Shown: positions 22,257-31,393, counted from the first letter of the stretch. The stretch: DNA of 64,000 bases from Arthrobacter sp. PAMC25564 (GCF_004798705.1 NZ_CP039290.1:1302001-1366000), one strand, 5' to 3'. Program-made: numbers and translations. The notes: generated by a model not told the origin, from the sequence alone.

Positions 22257-24485
22257 TTACTTCACCCCGGCCCCCGGCAGCAGCTCGGTCGCGCCCAGGG
22301 AATCGGCGACGAAGGCGTAGTCCCAGGCCCGTTCCTTCCACTGCACGTAGCGGCCGGAGGCGCCGCCGTGGCCGCCCTCCATCTCGATCTTCATCACGAT
22401 CGGCTCGTGCCCGGTCGATACAGACCGCAGGGCCTGCACCCATTTGGCCGGCTCCACGTAGAGCACCCGCGTGTCATTAAACGATGTGACGGCCGCGATC
22501 TTCGGGTAGGCCACCGCGCGGACGTTCTCGTACGGCGTGTACGACTTCATGTATGCGTACACCTCCGGGTCCGTGATCGGGTTTCCCCATTCCTCCCACT
22601 CGAGCGCGGAGAGCGGCAGTTCGGGGTCCAGGATGGTGGTCAGGGCGTCCACGAACGGCACGGCGGCCACGATCGCCGCGTACTTTTCCGGGGCGAGGTT
22701 GGCGACGGCGCCCATCAGCAGTCCGCCCGCGGAACCGCCCATCGCGGCGATCCGCGACGGCGAAACCCACCCCGAGCCAGCCAGCCAGTCCGTGGCCGCG
22801 ATGAAGTCGGTGAAGGTGTTCTTCTTTTGCAGCTTCTTGCCGTCGTCGTACCAGTGCCGGCCCAGCTCCCCGCCGCCGCGGATGTGGGCGATCACGAACA
22901 CGATGCCGCGGTCCAGCAGGGAGAGCCGGGGGATGCCGAAGCCCGGATCCATGCTCATCTCGTAGGACCCGTAGCCGTAGACGAGTCCCGCCGCCGTGGA
23001 GTCCCGCGCAACGGAGGCGTGGCGCAGCACGGAGAGCGGGATCCGGGTGCCGTCCGCGGCCACCGCCCATTCGCGGGTGGCAACGTAATCCGCGGCGGAG
23101 TAGCCGCCCAGCACCGGCGACTCCTTGCGCAGCAACAGTTCACCGGCCGGCGAAGCAGCCGTGGGCAGCACGAAGTCGTACACCCGGGACGGCGTGAAGT
23201 AGGACGTGTAGCCGATCCGGATCACAGGGGCCTCGTAGTCGGAACCCCCGACGCCGGCCGTGTACAGCTCCTCGTCGAACGCCGGCTCCACGGGGGCGCC
23301 CTGCTCCGGCGTGCCCAGCCCGGCCAGCGCCAGGACCTGCACCCGCTCGATCGTGTCCTTGCGGACCGAGACCACAAGATGGGTGGAGGTGACGCCGGCG
23401 CCGTTGACGCGGACGTCATCGGAATGCGCGACGACGGTGGCCCAGTGCTGCTCGGCGATCGGCTTGGCCAGTTCGGCCGGATCCACGAGCGAGACCATGG
23501 AGTTGATCGCGTCCTTGTTGTGGGTCAGCAGGATCGCCTCGGCAGGTGTTCCGGAAGCGTCGGCCAAAAGGAACGGCTCGGCGTCGTACAGGATGCGTTC
23601 ATCGCGGGAGATCACGGTGGACAGCCCGGCGTCGGGCGCGTCGAAGCGCAGCAGCCGGGTTTCGGAGAACTCGGAGCAGCCGATGCTCAGCACCAGGTGG
23701 CGCCGGTCCGCGGAGAGCTCGAAGCCCAGCCACATGGCGACGTCGTCCTCCTGGTAGATCACCTCGTCCTCGGTGACGGGCGTGCCCAGCACATGGGACT
23801 TCACCTGGTACGGGCGCCAGGCGTCGTCGACCACGGTGTAGAAGATCCGGGTGCCGTCGGGGGAGAAGGAGACGCCGTAGAAGACGTTCTCGATCACGTC
23901 CGGGAGCAGCTCGCTGCCCCCATCCGGTCCCCGGAGGTTCTTGAAGCGCAGCGTGAAGCGCTCGTCCCCGGCGTTGTCCACGGCGTAGGCGAAGAGGTTC
24001 CCGTCGATGGTCACGGCGGAGCCGCCGATGGCGAAGAACGGCTTGCCCTCAGCCTCGACGTTGCCGTCCAGCAGGATTTCCTCGCCGGGGATTTCGACGC
24101 CGACCTCGACGGCGGGGGGAGTCCAGTCCGCGACCCGGTCCCCGGTGTCCTGGGCCTTGACGCGGCAGTGGATGCCGTATTCCTTGCCCTCGACCGAGCG
24201 GGTGTAATACCACCAGCCGTCCTTGCGGTTGGGCACGGAGAGGTCGGTCTCCTGGGTGCGGCCCTTGATTTCCTGGAAGATCGCCTCGCGCAGCGGCTCC
24301 TGGTGGGCGGTCACCGCTTCCTGGTAAACGTTTTCGGCCTTCAGCAGTTCGACCACCTCCGGCGAGTCCTTGTCGCGGAGCCACTCGTAGTTGTCCTGGA
24401 ACGAGTCGCCGTGGTGGGTGCGTACGGTGGGAACCTTCTTGGCGACGGGAGGCTGCGGGGAAGGCTGCGCTGGAGTCTGGGTCAT
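22257..24485 (-). CDS. ptrB: Oligopeptidase B-like S9 family serine peptidase
   Basis: A 742-residue prolyl-oligopeptidase-family enzyme: N-terminal seven-bladed propeller (about 80-420) and C-terminal alpha/beta hydrolase (about 450-740). The nucleophile lies in MGGSAGGLLMGA (Ser585). Further family stretches are GYGSYEMSMDPGF, IAHIRGGGELGRHWYDDGK, EWEEWGNP and, near the end, EGGHGGASGRY, which carries the catalytic His. The wording of these motifs is that of oligopeptidase B, which cuts after Arg or Lys in short peptides in the cytoplasm. Length is slightly above the family's 680-710, with a Pro/Gln-rich N-terminal tail. It is monocistronic and convergent with the hydroxylase cluster. Confidence 0.93.
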   Translation of the reverse strand: MTQTPAQPSPQPPVAKKVPTVRTHHGDSFQDNYEWLRDKDSPEVVELLKAENVYQEAVTAHQEPLREAIFQEIKGRTQETDLSVPNRKDGWWYYTRSVEGKEYGIHCRVKAQDTGDRVADWTPPAVEVGVEIPGEEILLDGNVEAEGKPFFAIGGSAVTIDGNLFAYAVDNAGDERFTLRFKNLRGPDGGSELLPDVIENVFYGVSFSPDGTRIFYTVVDDAWRPYQVKSHVLGTPVTEDEVIYQEDDVAMWLGFELSADRRHLVLSIGCSEFSETRLLRFDAPDAGLSTVISRDERILYDAEPFLLADASGTPAEAILLTHNKDAINSMVSLVDPAELAKPIAEQHWATVVAHSDDVRVNGAGVTSTHLVVSVRKDTIERVQVLALAGLGTPEQGAPVEPAFDEELYTAGVGGSDYEAPVIRIGYTSYFTPSRVYDFVLPTAASPAGELLLRKESPVLGGYSAADYVATREWAVAADGTRIPLSVLRHASVARDSTAAGLVYGYGSYEMSMDPGFGIPRLSLLDRGIVFVIAHIRGGGELGRHWYDDGKKLQKKNTFTDFIAATDWLAGSGWVSPSRIAAMGGSAGGLLMGAVANLAPEKYAAIVAAVPFVDALTTILDPELPLSALEWEEWGNPITDPEVYAYMKSYTPYENVRAVAYPKIAAVTSFNDTRVLYVEPAKWVQALRSVSTGHEPIVMKIEMEGGHGGASGRYVQWKERAWDYAFVADSLGATELLPGAGVK

Positions 24486-24682
24486 GGACTCAATATATAA
24501 AGCTATTCCGCGGCGGGTGCCCCGCGTTCGCTACCGGCCTCTTCCCATATAGCAGGGCGGCGAGGGGTTCAACGGTCCTTGCGTTCATAACGTGGGCTTT
24601 CCCGATATGACGCCAAGTGTTGCGTGCGTCACATTTGCTCCCTAGGCTGGGACAGGCCGCAGCGTCGCGGCCAGGCATCAAA

Positions 24683-25060
24683 ATGCACGAACAGGGGAAG
24701 CATTTGAACGACAAGCTCAGAGTTCTTGTCCGGCTTGACCTAGATTGCGGAGAGGCTGAAGTAGCAGCCCAAGGCCACGTGACGGCCCAGAGCCTCCAGG
24801 CCCTGTATGTGGTGGTGAAGCGCGCGAACCACCTGAGGGAAGGCCTCCGCCTCGTGGTGGATGTAAGCCACGCCCTGGTGGAACCGGCGGCCATGGAACA
24901 GCTGCAGGCCTGTTCGGAATCCCATCACCTGCCCGCCTCCATCGATCCGATGCAGTCGGAATGCCGGCTCCGCATCGTGGCTCCCGCCGAGGCCGACGCC
25001 GACGCCGGTGCCGGCACCCGGGCGGTTGCCCGGGCCCGCGCCCTGCGCCTGGCAGCGTAG
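24683..25060 (+). CDS. Small hypothetical protein
   Basis: An unrecognised protein of about 125 residues. Its central part (LRVLVRLDLDCGEAEVAAQGHVTAQSL, then ALYVVVKRANHLREGLRLVVDVSHALVEP) reads like a folded alpha/beta domain, with no signal peptide or membrane segment. The C-terminus drifts into an Ala/Arg-rich tail (ARARALRLAA) running into the GC-rich repeat that follows. The start is unclear: the ATG at 24683 is used here, but the TTG at 24704 has a much better ribosome site (AGGGGA, 5 bp spacing). It is divergent from ptrB with a gap of about 200 bp. No function is suggested. Confidence 0.55.
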   Translation: MHEQGKHLNDKLRVLVRLDLDCGEAEVAAQGHVTAQSLQALYVVVKRANHLREGLRLVVDVSHALVEPAAMEQLQACSESHHLPASIDPMQSECRLRIVAPAEADADAGAGTRAVARARALRLAA

Positions 25061-25070
25061 GCCCGGCGGC

Positions 25071-25124
25071 GTAGGCCCGCGGCGTAGTCCTGGCGGCGTA
25101 GGCCCGCGGCGTAGTCCTGGCGGC
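25071..25124. repeat. Two tandem copies of a 27-bp GC-rich unit
   Basis: The unit beginning GTAGGCCCGCGGCGTAGT is repeated head to tail at 25071-25097 and 25098-25124, with a partial copy just before, directly after the stop of the small protein. It is probably a local slippage expansion. Confidence 0.75.
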
Positions 25125-25230
25125 GCCGTCCGGGGCTGCTTTGAGGCCCGGAACCGGCGATTCCGCGCCGGAATGCGGCGAGTCCGTGTCAAAGTGCCCC
25201 CGTTAGGCGGCCTTAGCCTCGGTCCCGGCC

Positions 25231-26301
25231 TCAGTTCCCGCTCTCCAGGCCGTTCGCGGCTACATAGTCCGCGAGCGTGCCCCCGGCCAGCGCGGCCGCA
25301 ATGGAAGCGATCGCGGCGTTGTCCGGCAGCACAATGGACTGCCCGTCAGGGCTCGTACCGGTCCCGGCCGTGGGGAGGGTGAAGAACACGGCGTCCTCCG
25401 GGTGCAGGCCCCGGAGGCTGGAGCCGAGGTGACCCAGGGCGTCCGCGCTGAAGCCCTGGTCCACGCTCATGAACGGGAGCAGGGAGGCCGCCAGATTGCG
25501 GACGGTGCCCGGGCTGCTGAGCATGCCGGCTGCCAGGGCTTTGACGAGGACCGCGCGCAGGAACGCCTGCTGGTCGCGCACCCGCTGGTAGTCGCCGTCG
25601 GGAAACGCATAGCGCTCGCGGACGAAATCCAGCGCCGCGGCGCCGTCCAGCCGGTTTACGCCGGCGGGAAACGTGTGCCCGCCCGGGAGCGTCGAGGTGA
25701 ACGGAAGCTTAACGTCGACGTCGACCCCGCCGAGCGCGTCGGTCAGGCCGCTGAAGCCCTCGAAGTCCATCATCACGGTGTGGTCGATGTGCGCACCGAG
25801 CAGGGATTCCACGGTCTGCACCGTCAGCGGGATGCCCCCGAGTCCCAGCCCGGCGTTGATCTTGGACGGCCCGTAGCCGGGAATGTCCACCCAGAGGTCG
25901 CGCATGATGGAGATGCCGTAGATCCTCTTCCGGTCGGCGGGGACGTGGACCAGCATGATCGCGTCCGAGCGCTGGTCGGCCGGTGTGCCCGCGACGGCCT
26001 GGGCCTCCTGCTCGCGGGCATTGCCGCGGCTGTCGCTGCCCAACAGCAGGATGTTGAGGTCGACGGCGGGAGGTTCCGGCGTTTCGCTCGGCGTGGGCGT
26101 TGCGGTGGCCGCCGGAGCTGCTGTTTCTGCCGGCGGGGCGGTCTTGGGCTGCGGCCGGTTGAGGAGGTACACGGCGGCAACGACGGCGAGCACCAGCAGG
26201 CCCGCCACGACCGCCGACACCAGGATCAGCCGGCGGCGTCCGTCCCCGGGCGCCGGGGATGGCTGCTGTCCAGACGCGGGCGGGCCCGGCGGGTTTCCCA
26301 T
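25231..26301 (-). CDS. LytR-CpsA-Psr (LCP) family protein
   Basis: A 356-residue membrane-anchored LCP protein. A Pro-rich cytoplasmic tail is followed by one membrane segment (about 25-47, LILVSAVVAGLLVLAVVAAVYLL), an extracellular Ala/Pro/Thr linker and the LCP domain from about 80: ILLLGSDSRG, RSDAIMLVHVPADRK, SIMRDLWVDIPGYG and KINAGLGLGG. These include the Asp and Arg residues that bind the polyprenyl diphosphate. LCP enzymes move lipid-linked glycopolymers onto peptidoglycan at the cell surface. An exopolysaccharide locus lies 8 kb away, but the polymer this protein handles is not known. It is divergent from a YbdK-type gene and appears monocistronic. Confidence 0.9.
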   Translation of the reverse strand: MGNPPGPPASGQQPSPAPGDGRRRLILVSAVVAGLLVLAVVAAVYLLNRPQPKTAPPAETAAPAATATPTPSETPEPPAVDLNILLLGSDSRGNAREQEAQAVAGTPADQRSDAIMLVHVPADRKRIYGISIMRDLWVDIPGYGPSKINAGLGLGGIPLTVQTVESLLGAHIDHTVMMDFEGFSGLTDALGGVDVDVKLPFTSTLPGGHTFPAGVNRLDGAAALDFVRERYAFPDGDYQRVRDQQAFLRAVLVKALAAGMLSSPGTVRNLAASLLPFMSVDQGFSADALGHLGSSLRGLHPEDAVFFTLPTAGTGTSPDGQSIVLPDNAAIASIAAALAGGTLADYVAANGLESGN

Positions 26302-26450
26302 GAGCGGACGCTACCACCGCCGGATGGCGTGGCAAAGAGGCGCCTGGCCGCTGAGGCCGGGCACCGGCCACGCATAGGGCTGCCGCAATAGTCCAAGCGG
26401 GTTGCGGGGTGTGGTCCTTTGCTGGTGTTTTCGTGGCCCACACTTATCAC

Positions 26451-27641
26451 GTGCGTACTTTTGGTGTTGAGGAAGAATTCCTGATCGTGGATCCCGACAA
26501 CGGCAGCCCCCTGCCCCTGGCCGCAGAACTGCTGCGCCTCCATGACCCCGGCCGCCCGAGGGTGAGCCATCGGTCACCCCTCCCGGTTCTGGCCGTCGAG
26601 CTGCAGCAGGAACAACTTGAAGTCATTACCCGCCCGCACAGCAGCCTGCGCGGCCTTGCCGCCGAGATAAGGGCCGGCCGCAACTATGCCGACGCCCTGG
26701 CCCGGAAGGCGGGTGGGCGGATCGCAGCCCTCGCCACGTCTCCGGTGCCGGTCGCACCGCGTCACACCCGCAACGACCGTTATGACGCGCTGCTGGAAAA
26801 GTTTGCCCTGACGGCCCGGGAGCAGCTGACCTGCGGATTCCATGTCCATGTTTCGGTGGGCTCGGATGAGGAAGGAGTCGCGGTCCTGGACCGGATCAGG
26901 CCCTGGCTGCCGACGCTTACAGCCTTGAGCTCGAATTCACCGTTCTGGAACGGCGCGGAGAGCGGCTACGCCAGTTTCCGCACCCAGGCCTGGAACCGGT
27001 GGTCCTCCGCCGGGCCGACGGAGGTCTTCGGATCGGCACGGGCATACCATTCATTGGTGGAGGACCTTTCGGCCACCGGGGTCGTCACCAGCCCGGATTT
27101 TGATGCGCGCCTGTCCGCCCGGCACCCCACCGTGGAGGTCCGGGTATCCGATGTTTGCCTGGATGCCCGGGACGCCGCCCTGATTGCCGCGTTGGTGCGG
27201 GCTTTGGTGGAGACTGCCGCCCGGGAGTGGGAAGCCGGACGGTCGCCGGACATGGTTCCCGCCGCCGTCCTGCGTCAGGGTGCCTGGCGGGCCAGCAGGT
27301 TCGGCGTGGCCGGGGACCTGCTCCATCCGGTAACGCACAGGCCGGACACCGCACGAAATGTCCTCAACGCACTCCAGGACCATATCGGCGACGCCCTGGA
27401 TGAGACCGGGGACGCAGCCTCCGCCGCGGAATCCCTGCAACGGATCCTCCGCCACGGCACGGGTGCCACCCGGCAGCGGCAAGCCTTCGAACGAACCGGC
27501 AGACTTTCCGACGTCGTTGCCCACGCCACCGCCCTTACCCATCAGGAACCCGCCGATTTTGACCCGCTCGGGGAACGGCTCCTCACCCGGGACGCAGAAA
27601 CCGCCATCCCAAGCGGCGATTTAGTGGCCATCTCCGGCTGA
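26451..27641 (+). CDS. Carboxylate-amine ligase of the YbdK/GCS2 family
   Basis: A 396-residue member of the glutamate-cysteine ligase type 2 family. The family opening VRTFGVEEEFLIVDP starts at the GTG at 26451, where the motif begins almost at once; the 14 codons before it in frame are not conserved-looking. Further motifs are EQLEVITRPHSSL, REQLTCGFHVHVSVG (metal/glutamate site), VEVRVSDVCLDARDAALIAALVRALV and LRQGAWRASRFG. Members ligate glutamate to an amine such as cysteine, but many YbdK proteins show only weak gamma-glutamylcysteine activity, and actinobacteria use mycothiol. The true product is therefore open. Confidence 0.85.
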   Translation: MRTFGVEEEFLIVDPDNGSPLPLAAELLRLHDPGRPRVSHRSPLPVLAVELQQEQLEVITRPHSSLRGLAAEIRAGRNYADALARKAGGRIAALATSPVPVAPRHTRNDRYDALLEKFALTAREQLTCGFHVHVSVGSDEEGVAVLDRIRPWLPTLTALSSNSPFWNGAESGYASFRTQAWNRWSSAGPTEVFGSARAYHSLVEDLSATGVVTSPDFDARLSARHPTVEVRVSDVCLDARDAALIAALVRALVETAAREWEAGRSPDMVPAAVLRQGAWRASRFGVAGDLLHPVTHRPDTARNVLNALQDHIGDALDETGDAASAAESLQRILRHGTGATRQRQAFERTGRLSDVVAHATALTHQEPADFDPLGERLLTRDAETAIPSGDLVAISG

Positions 27642-27651
27642 CGCCCGCACC

Positions 27652-27683
27652 TGTCGCCCCTTGAAATGACGATACGGGCGACA
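27652..27683. terminator. Weak hairpin between convergent genes
   Basis: TGTCGCCC (27652-27659) pairs with GGGCGACA (27676-27683) over a 16-nt loop, just after the YbdK-type stop and before the convergent phosphatase gene end. Short stem, no T-run; a terminator role is likely only from position. Confidence 0.35.
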
Positions 27684-27744
27684 TTCCAGGGGGCCCGCCC
27701 TTGGCGGTGGGGACGAACGAGTGGCAGATCCAGCCGGGGGATTG

Positions 27745-28389
27745 TCAGCTGTGGACGCGGGCGAACCGCAGGATGGTCAGGATGGCCGGTGAGAGCTCGT
27801 CCTCCATCTGCCGGTACGCGTCTTCGCCGCGGCGGTAGGGATCGACGACGTCGTTGTCGGCAGCATCCGGGGCCAGCGCCAGGTGCCGGACGGAGGCAGC
27901 CCGGGCCGGCAGTCCGCGCCACAGGGCAGCCAGATCGGCCGCCGGCGAAGGATCGCCGTCCCGGCCGCCGTCCCTCTCTTCCAGGACCTCCAGCATCCGG
28001 GCAAACTCGCGGATGGTGAAGGTCCGCTTCAACAGGGAAGGATCCAGCTGCAGGACTTCGCCACGGTGTCTGGCGGCCATGGTGAGGACCAGATCGGCGT
28101 CGCGCAGGATCGCCGGAGTCAGCTGGCGTGCCGCGAAGCCTTCGGGTGTTCCGCCGTAGGTGCTGATGATTCCTGCTGAGAGTGGCTGGACCGGGTCGCC
28201 CACCATGGCCCGGGTTCCGGCGCTGCGCACGCGGAAGGCGCCCGGCTTCACCTGGTCCAGCCCGGCCTGGAGCAGGCGCTCGGCTACGGGGGAGCGGCAG
28301 ATGTTCCCCGTGCAGACGGTGAGGATCCGGATGGGTAACAACGAGGGGTCGTTGCTCGTTTCCGTTCCCGGGGCTCTTGGCGGCGGCAT
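27745..28389 (-). CDS. Low-molecular-weight protein-tyrosine phosphatase
   Basis: A phosphatase of about 214 residues with the CX5R loop CTGNICRS (Cys26-Arg32) close to the N-terminus and the general-acid Asp in VVDPYRRGEDAY near the C-terminus. The start was set at the ATG at 28389, which gives a normal family layout; an in-frame ATG 36 codons upstream (28497) adds only low-complexity sequence. These enzymes dephosphorylate tyrosine kinases, and in many bacteria the partner is a BY-kinase controlling polysaccharide export. A BY-kinase is encoded 11 kb away, so a link is possible but not linked by operon. An extra stretch of about 30 residues (ERDGGRDGDPSPAADLAALWRG) interrupts the usual fold. 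Confidence 0.88.
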   Translation of the reverse strand: MPPPRAPGTETSNDPSLLPIRILTVCTGNICRSPVAERLLQAGLDQVKPGAFRVRSAGTRAMVGDPVQPLSAGIISTYGGTPEGFAARQLTPAILRDADLVLTMAARHRGEVLQLDPSLLKRTFTIREFARMLEVLEERDGGRDGDPSPAADLAALWRGLPARAASVRHLALAPDAADNDVVDPYRRGEDAYRQMEDELSPAILTILRFARVHS

Positions 28390-28513
28390 AGTCTTCGAGT
28401 CTATCCGCGCTGGGCGCTGCCATGACATCCGCCGCGGCGGTCCGCAGCACCCGTGGCCCGCGGCACCCGCAGCCCGGCACCCCGGTGCTTGACGCATCTC
28501 CCGCCTTCCGCAT

Positions 28514-28535
28514 ATCCTGAACGAACGGTCGGTAA
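28514..28535. promoter_or_regulatory. Candidate PaaR operator upstream of the paaABCDE operon
   Basis: Core TGAACGAACGGTCGGTAA aligns with the paaZ site, matching at 16 of 22 positions; the right arm GGTAA is intact and the left arm is degenerate. It lies 29 bp before the paaA ATG. Confidence 0.6.
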
Positions 28536-28564
28536 TTATTTATCGGAAATGCATAGGAGCAACC

Positions 28565-29596
28565 ATGGCATCGCAGACCCTGCAGTCAGTGCCCGCTGAG
28601 CCCACGCCGGGACAGCACGAGATGAGCCCCGAAGATGCGGCCCGGCGTGACGCTGAAGGCCAGGCATACTTCGACAAAGTCATGGCGGATGACTCGCGGA
28701 TCGAACCCCGCGACTGGATGCCCCCGGCATACCGCAAGACCCTGCTGCGCCAGATTTCGCAGCACGCGCACTCGGAGATCATCGGAATGCAGCCGGAGGC
28801 CAACTGGATTTCCCGCGCCCCCAGCCTGAAGCGCAAGGCCATCCTGATGGCCAAGGTCCAGGACGAGGCCGGCCACGGACTGTACCTCTACTCCGCCGCC
28901 GAGACCCTCGGCCAGCCGCGCGACAAGATGAATGAAGACCTGATGGCGGGCAAGGCCAAGTACTCCTCCATCTTCAACTACCCTGCACGCACCTGGGCGG
29001 ACATGGGAGCCATCGGCTGGATGGTCGACGGCGCCGCTATCGCCAACCAGGTGCCGCTGTGCCGCGCCTCCTTCGGCCCCTACGGACGTGCCATGGTCCG
29101 GGTCTGCAAGGAAGAATCCTTCCACCAGCGCCAGGGCTTCGAGATCCTGCTGGAACTCTCCCACGGCACGCCGGAGCAGAAGAAGATGGCCCAGGACGCC
29201 GTGAACCGCTGGTACGCCCCGGCCCTGATGATGTTCGGCCCGCCGGACGACGATTCGCCCAACTCCAAGCAGTCCATGGCCTGGAACATCAAGCGCTTCA
29301 GCAATGACGAACTGCGCAACCGCTTCGTCGGCATGATGATGGAGCAGGTCAAGGTCCTGGAGCTCACGCTTCCGGACAAGGACATCCGTTTCAACGAAGA
29401 GACCAAGAAATGGGAGCACGGACCCCTGGACTGGGATGAATTCCACGAAGTCCTCGCCGGCCGCGGCCCCTGCAACGCCCAGCGCCTGGAACGGCGCCGC
29501 GAAGCCCACAACAACGGCACCTGGGTTCGAGAAGCCGCCGCCGCGTACGCGGCAAAACAGAACCGCAAGCAAGCAGAAAAGGAAGCCGCAGCATGA
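28565..29596 (+). CDS. paaA: PaaA, oxygenase subunit of phenylacetyl-CoA epoxidase
   Basis: The catalytic di-iron subunit (343 residues) of the multicomponent monooxygenase that epoxidises phenylacetyl-CoA to 1,2-epoxyphenylacetyl-CoA. The ferritin-like helices carry the metal-ligand motifs: [28 protein letters not shown] (E..H) and the later [17 protein letters not shown] (EE..H). Length and motif order match the family. The start is the ATG at 28565 with AGGAG 5 bp before it, 29 bp after the PaaR-type site. Its stop overlaps the paaB start by 4 bp. A Pro/Glu-rich N-terminal tail of about 30 residues precedes the domain, and a charged Lys/Gln/Ala tail closes it. Confidence 0.97.
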   Translation: MASQTLQSVPAEPTPGQHEMSPEDAARRDAEGQAYFDKVMADDSRIEPRDWMPPAYRKTLLRQISQHAHSEIIGMQPEANWISRAPSLKRKAILMAKVQDEAGHGLYLYSAAETLGQPRDKMNEDLMAGKAKYSSIFNYPARTWADMGAIGWMVDGAAIANQVPLCRASFGPYGRAMVRVCKEESFHQRQGFEILLELSHGTPEQKKMAQDAVNRWYAPALMMFGPPDDDSPNSKQSMAWNIKRFSNDELRNRFVGMMMEQVKVLELTLPDKDIRFNEETKKWEHGPLDWDEFHEVLAGRGPCNAQRLERRREAHNNGTWVREAAAAYAAKQNRKQAEKEAAA

Positions 29597-29898
29597 CAAC
29601 CCCCGAACCGCACGCAGGAAACGTCTGGCCCATCTGGGAAGTATTTGTCCGCTCAAGCCGCGGCCTTTCCCACGTCCACGCCGGTTCCCTGCACGCGCCG
29701 GACGCCGCCATGGCCCTGCGCAACGCCCGTGACCTCTACACCCGCCGCAACGAGGGCGTCTCCATCTGGGTTGTCCCGGCGGACGCCATCGCCTCCTCCG
29801 ATCCCGACTCCAAGGGCGCGTTCTTCGAATCGCCCCAGGGCAAGGACTACCGGCACGCCACGTATTACACCAAGAGTGAGGGCGTGAAGCACCTGTGA
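29593..29898 (+). CDS. paaB: PaaB, phenylacetyl-CoA epoxidase subunit
   Basis: A 101-residue subunit with the family's conserved core: [42 protein letters not shown] and the terminal [13 protein letters not shown]. PaaB is thought to bridge two catalytic heterodimers in the PaaABCE complex. The start ATG overlaps the paaA stop (ATGA) and its own stop overlaps the paaC start, so translation is coupled throughout. The short length and the near-full use of the reading frame fit the family. Confidence 0.95.
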   Translation: MTTPEPHAGNVWPIWEVFVRSSRGLSHVHAGSLHAPDAAMALRNARDLYTRRNEGVSIWVVPADAIASSDPDSKGAFFESPQGKDYRHATYYTKSEGVKHL

Positions 29899-30839
29899 GC
29901 ACCGCACCCGAAACCGAAGAAACCAAAGAAACCAAAGAAACCGAAGAAACAGCAGGCCACGGCGACCTCTCGGTCGGCGTCAAGGCTGCCAGCGGCAGCG
30001 GCGAGGCCACGGCCAGCGCCACCCGCATCACGCCCGGCAACGCCCTCCGCCCGGAGGACATCGCCCTGGCCGTGCGCCGCGGCACCGCCAAGCCGAGCGA
30101 GGACGTCGCAGAGTTCGCGCTGCGCCTGGGCGACGACGCCCTGATCCTCGCACAGCGCCTGGGCCACTGGATCTCCCGCGCCCCGGAGCTCGAAGAGGAC
30201 ATCGCCCTGGGCAACATCGCCCTGGACCAGCTGGGCCACGCCCGGTCCTTCCTGAGCTACGCCGGCGGCCTCGACGGCCGCAGCGAGGACGATCTCGCCT
30301 ACTTCCGCCGCGAGCCCGAGTTCCGCTCGGTCGAGATCTTCGAAATCCCCAACGGTGACTTTGCCGTCACCATCGCCCGCCAGTTCGTGGTCAGCTACTA
30401 CCAGTACGAGCTGTACCGCCGGCTCACCGGGTCCACCGACGCCACCCTGGCCGGCATCGCCGCCAAGGCCGTCAAGGAAGTCGACTACCACCGCGACCAC
30501 AGCGCCCAGTGGGTCCTGCGACTGGCCCTCGGCACGGACGAGTCCCGCGAGAAGATGATCCACGGCTTCAAGGTCATCTGGCCGTACGTGGACGAGCTGT
30601 TCCGCGACGACGAGCTCACCGCCCGCCTGGCCGGGTCCGGCGCCGCCGTCGAGCCTTCCAGCCTGCGCGCGGACTTCGACCGCCTGACCGGAGCCGTGCT
30701 CGCCGAGGCGGAACTTGAGGTTCCCAACGTCCAGCCCGCCCCCGGCGGCGGACGCAAGGGGCTCCACTCCGAGCACCTCGGCTACCTCCTCGCCGAAATG
30801 CAGGTGCTCGCCCGCGAGTACCCCGGGGCAAGCTGGTAA
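29895..30839 (+). CDS. paaC: PaaC, structural subunit of phenylacetyl-CoA epoxidase
   Basis: A 314-residue helical subunit that pairs with PaaA and holds its shape, without binding iron itself. Family stretches: ALRLGDDALILAQRLGHWISRAPELEEDIALGNIALDQLGHAR, YYQYELYRRLTGS, KAVKEVDYHRDHSAQWVLRL and the terminal GRKGLHSEHLGYLLAEMQVLAREYPGASW. The GTG at 29895 overlaps the paaB stop. It has an extra N-terminal tail of about 50 residues with a Glu-Thr-Lys repeat (ETKETKETEET), absent from the usual 250-260-residue PaaC; an alternative start further in, near residue 50, would remove it. Confidence 0.94.
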   Translation: MSTAPETEETKETKETEETAGHGDLSVGVKAASGSGEATASATRITPGNALRPEDIALAVRRGTAKPSEDVAEFALRLGDDALILAQRLGHWISRAPELEEDIALGNIALDQLGHARSFLSYAGGLDGRSEDDLAYFRREPEFRSVEIFEIPNGDFAVTIARQFVVSYYQYELYRRLTGSTDATLAGIAAKAVKEVDYHRDHSAQWVLRLALGTDESREKMIHGFKVIWPYVDELFRDDELTARLAGSGAAVEPSSLRADFDRLTGAVLAEAELEVPNVQPAPGGGRKGLHSEHLGYLLAEMQVLAREYPGASW

Positions 30840-30841
30840 CC

Positions 30842-31378
30842 ATGCCTGAGACCGACTCGGCCACCAGGACGCCCGAGCAGAACGCCTGGGACATCGCGGC
30901 CACGGTGTGCGATCCGGAAATCCCCGTCCTCACGGTCGCGGACCTCGGGATCCTCCGCAACGTCGAACTGTTGGAGGATAACGACGCCGGGACGGCGCCC
31001 GCCGTCCGGGTCACCATCACGCCCACCTACTCCGGGTGCCCGGCCATGGACGCCATCCGCGACGACCTCAAGACGGCGTTCCAGCGCGAAGGCTACCCGA
31101 GCGTGGACGTGGAACTGGTCCTCTCCCCGGCGTGGACCACGGACTGGATGAGCGAGGCCGGCAAGGCCAAGCTGGAGCAGTACGGCATCGCCCCGCCGTC
31201 GGGCCACTCCAATGCCGTACGGCACGCCGGGCCCATCCGCCTGAGCCTCGCCGTCAAATGCCCGCAGTGTTCATCGTTGAACACCAAGGAACTCACCCGC
31301 TTCGGTTCCACCTCCTGCAAGGCGCTGTACGTCTGCCAGGACTGCAAGGAACCGTTCGACTACTTCAAAGTTTTGTAA
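30842..31378 (+). CDS. paaD: PaaD, Fe-S assembly factor for the epoxidase
   Basis: A 178-residue two-part protein: an N-terminal MIP18/DUF59 domain (AWDIAATVCDPEIPVLTVADLGI, then TPTYSGCPAMD with the conserved Cys) and a C-terminal zinc-ribbon-like segment with paired cysteines (CPQCSSLNTKELTRFG, then CKALYVCQDCKEPF). PaaD is required for a functional complex, probably in Fe-S or di-iron maturation of PaaE or PaaA. It starts 2 bp after the paaC stop and precedes paaE by 15 bp. Length and layout are typical. Confidence 0.95.
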   Translation: MPETDSATRTPEQNAWDIAATVCDPEIPVLTVADLGILRNVELLEDNDAGTAPAVRVTITPTYSGCPAMDAIRDDLKTAFQREGYPSVDVELVLSPAWTTDWMSEAGKAKLEQYGIAPPSGHSNAVRHAGPIRLSLAVKCPQCSSLNTKELTRFGSTSCKALYVCQDCKEPFDYFKVL

Positions 31379-31393
31379 GGAACAGGTGCTCCC

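Noticed and set aside
22215..24500. Open frame of about 760 codons opposite the oligopeptidase gene
   Set aside because: Antisense to a protein with all S9 motifs; low-complexity Val/Gly/Arg/His text.
25057..25124. Possible CRISPR-like repeat array
   Set aside because: Only two full units placed head to tail with no spacers; a simple tandem repeat.
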